From CAVUOA01 sp963742955 (GTDB lineage Bacteria > Bacteroidota > Ignavibacteria > Tepidaquicellales > OLB5), in assembly GCA_963742955.1 (NCBI GenBank), contig CAVUOA010000017.1, forward strand, positions 1 through 8,825: a stretch of DNA of 8,825 nucleotides, given 5' to 3'. Numbering within the stretch: position 1 is the first letter of the stretch; each line of letters starts with the position of its first letter. Positions 7,726-8,825 of the stretch are shown piece by piece. The position numbers were made by a program, and so were the translations under genes. The notes under the pieces were generated by a model. It did no database searches. It was not told where the DNA came from and worked only from the letters and a program-made list of their open reading frames with translations.

Positions 7726-8719
7726 TTACACCCAGCGCATAGCGATAGCGCCCCATGTCCAGCCGGAGCCAACTGCAGCAAAAACAATGATGTTATCTTT
7801 TTTTAACAAACCTCCGCGGTGAGCTTCATCGAGCAAAATCGGTATAGTCCCGCCCGAAGTATTGGCGTATTTGTCCATATTAGTGAGTACTTTTAGAAAA
7901 AGGAATACCGAGGATACGCGCAGTTTCTTTCAGAATGCCTATGCTGGGCTGATGAGGGATTATAAAATCAACCAGCGAAATATCTATATTGGCAGTTTTC
8001 AGGACTTCCTGGATTGCATGCGGGAGGACTGAAACAGCAGTATCATAAACATATTTCCCGTTCATCCGGTAATAGTGAAGGCGTTTATCGATTGATTGGT
8101 GTGTTGCAGGCTGTTCTGAGCCTCCTGCGGGAATTGTCCATGCGTGTTTGCCGCGTCCGTCGGCATAGAGCTTGGTAGCAATAAAACCTTCGTTATCTTT
8201 AGCATGAGTTAAAACCGCTGCGCCTGCGCCGTCACCAAAAAAAACACAATCCCGCTTCGTCCAGTCAGTAATTTTTGAAAATGTATCAGCTCCGATTATC
8301 AGAACATTGTCATATGTGCCGGCAGAAATAAATTGTGATGCCACTGACATTGAATAGAGAAATCCTGAACACACTGCTGCCAAATCAAATGCGGCTGCAT
8401 TAAATGCTTTAATTTTCTCCTGAACTATGCAGGCAGTCGAAGGAGCAATTCTATCCTGCGTGGTTGTTGCAACAATAATTAAATCTATATCATCAGGGGT
8501 AAGACCTGCATTTTCAACAGCTTTAAGTGCAGCCTTTGATGCTAAATCCGATGTTGCTTCATCATCAGTCGCTATATGACGTTCACGGATGCCGAGTGTT
8601 TCATATATCCATTTATCGGTTGTATCGACAATTGTTTCAAGATATTTATTTGTAAAAACTTTTTCCGGAACATATGAGCCGGTCCCGATGATTTTTACGT
8701 TTCTTACTATCTGCAGCAT
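7726..8719 (-). CDS. fabH: 3-oxoacyl-ACP synthase III (FabH), one frameshift
   Basis: Condenses acetyl-CoA, or a branched acyl-CoA primer, with malonyl-ACP to start fatty acid synthesis in the cytoplasm. Family motifs: NVKIIGTGSYVPEK, DTTDKWIYETLGIRERHIA, TTTQDRIAPSTAC, AAVCSGFLYSM with active-site Cys117, FFGDGAGAAVL, DFIIPHQPS with His256, and NMDKYANTSGG with Asn286, completing the Cys-His-Asn triad. It ends GSGWTWGAIAMRWV, the usual FabH tail. The open frame stops at 7880, but one extra base in the T4 run 7891-7894 explains it: the protein continues FSK|VLTNMDKYANTSGG in the next frame to the TAA at 7728-7726. Corrected length is 330 aa, normal. The start at 8719 gives the expected N-terminus, with a purine-rich leader (GAAGGGAAGAAAAG). 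The motif after His reads HQPS where E. coli FabH has HQAN. No neighbouring fatty-acid gene is visible in the window. Confidence 0.92.
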
Positions 8720-8745
8720 CTTTTCTTCCCTTCACTGATTACTGA

Positions 8746-8753
8746 CAAAAATA
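8746..8753 (-). promoter_or_regulatory. Possible Bacteroidota-type -7 box (TATTTTTG) upstream of fabH
   Basis: The minus strand reads TATTTTTG, fitting the TAnnTTTG -7 consensus known from Bacteroidota, 26 bp before the fabH ATG. A clear -33 TTTG partner is not visible, and the region is so A/T-rich that a chance match is easy. The rest of 8720-8825 shows no gene or other structure. Confidence 0.25.
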
Positions 8754-8825
8754 TATTTTATAAAATTAACTTAAATAAGATTTTCATACAATGTACAGCA
8801 TTCTGCTCTAAATCGTTATTTTTCC

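Overview
All recognisable genes lie on the minus strand, so the window reads right to left. The DNA is AT-rich. The outer-membrane receptor starts with a carboxypeptidase-regulatory-like domain, and most 5' leaders are A/T-rich without a Shine-Dalgarno sequence. These traits point to the Bacteroidota/Ignavibacteriota/Chlorobiota group; this is inference from style and family, not a marker-gene placement.

Layout in transcription order: (1) fabH, 3-oxoacyl-ACP synthase III, 8719-7726. (2) An aldehyde dehydrogenase, 7496-6120, followed by a GC-richer block of nested inverted repeats, 5972-6117. (3) A haem/iron uptake cluster: a small membrane-anchored or secreted protein of unknown function (5857-5314), a TonB-dependent receptor (5209-2894), then hmuT (lipoprotein haem-binding protein, 2818-1944), hmuU (permease, 1940-869) and hmuV (ATPase, 876-77). 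A strong hairpin at 23-71 closes the cluster. The receptor would bring a haem-type ligand across the outer membrane, HmuT would capture it in the periplasm, and HmuUV would pump it into the cytoplasm.

Palindromic elements sit in the gaps before the receptor gene (5255-5280) and before hmuT (2842-2868). They share the 10-mer CGGAAATAAT. The second contains a core matching the classical Fur box at 14 of 19 positions, so iron control is likely. Both could also act as terminators.

The dominant oddity is that every one of the seven genes is broken by one or more single-base frameshifts, 12 in all. Conserved motifs continue intact in the next frame after each break, and undoing the indels gives family-typical full lengths. 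I therefore annotate the genes as complete CDSs with probable sequencing or assembly indels, not as pseudogenes. I found no RNA gene, CRISPR array, transposase or phage gene.
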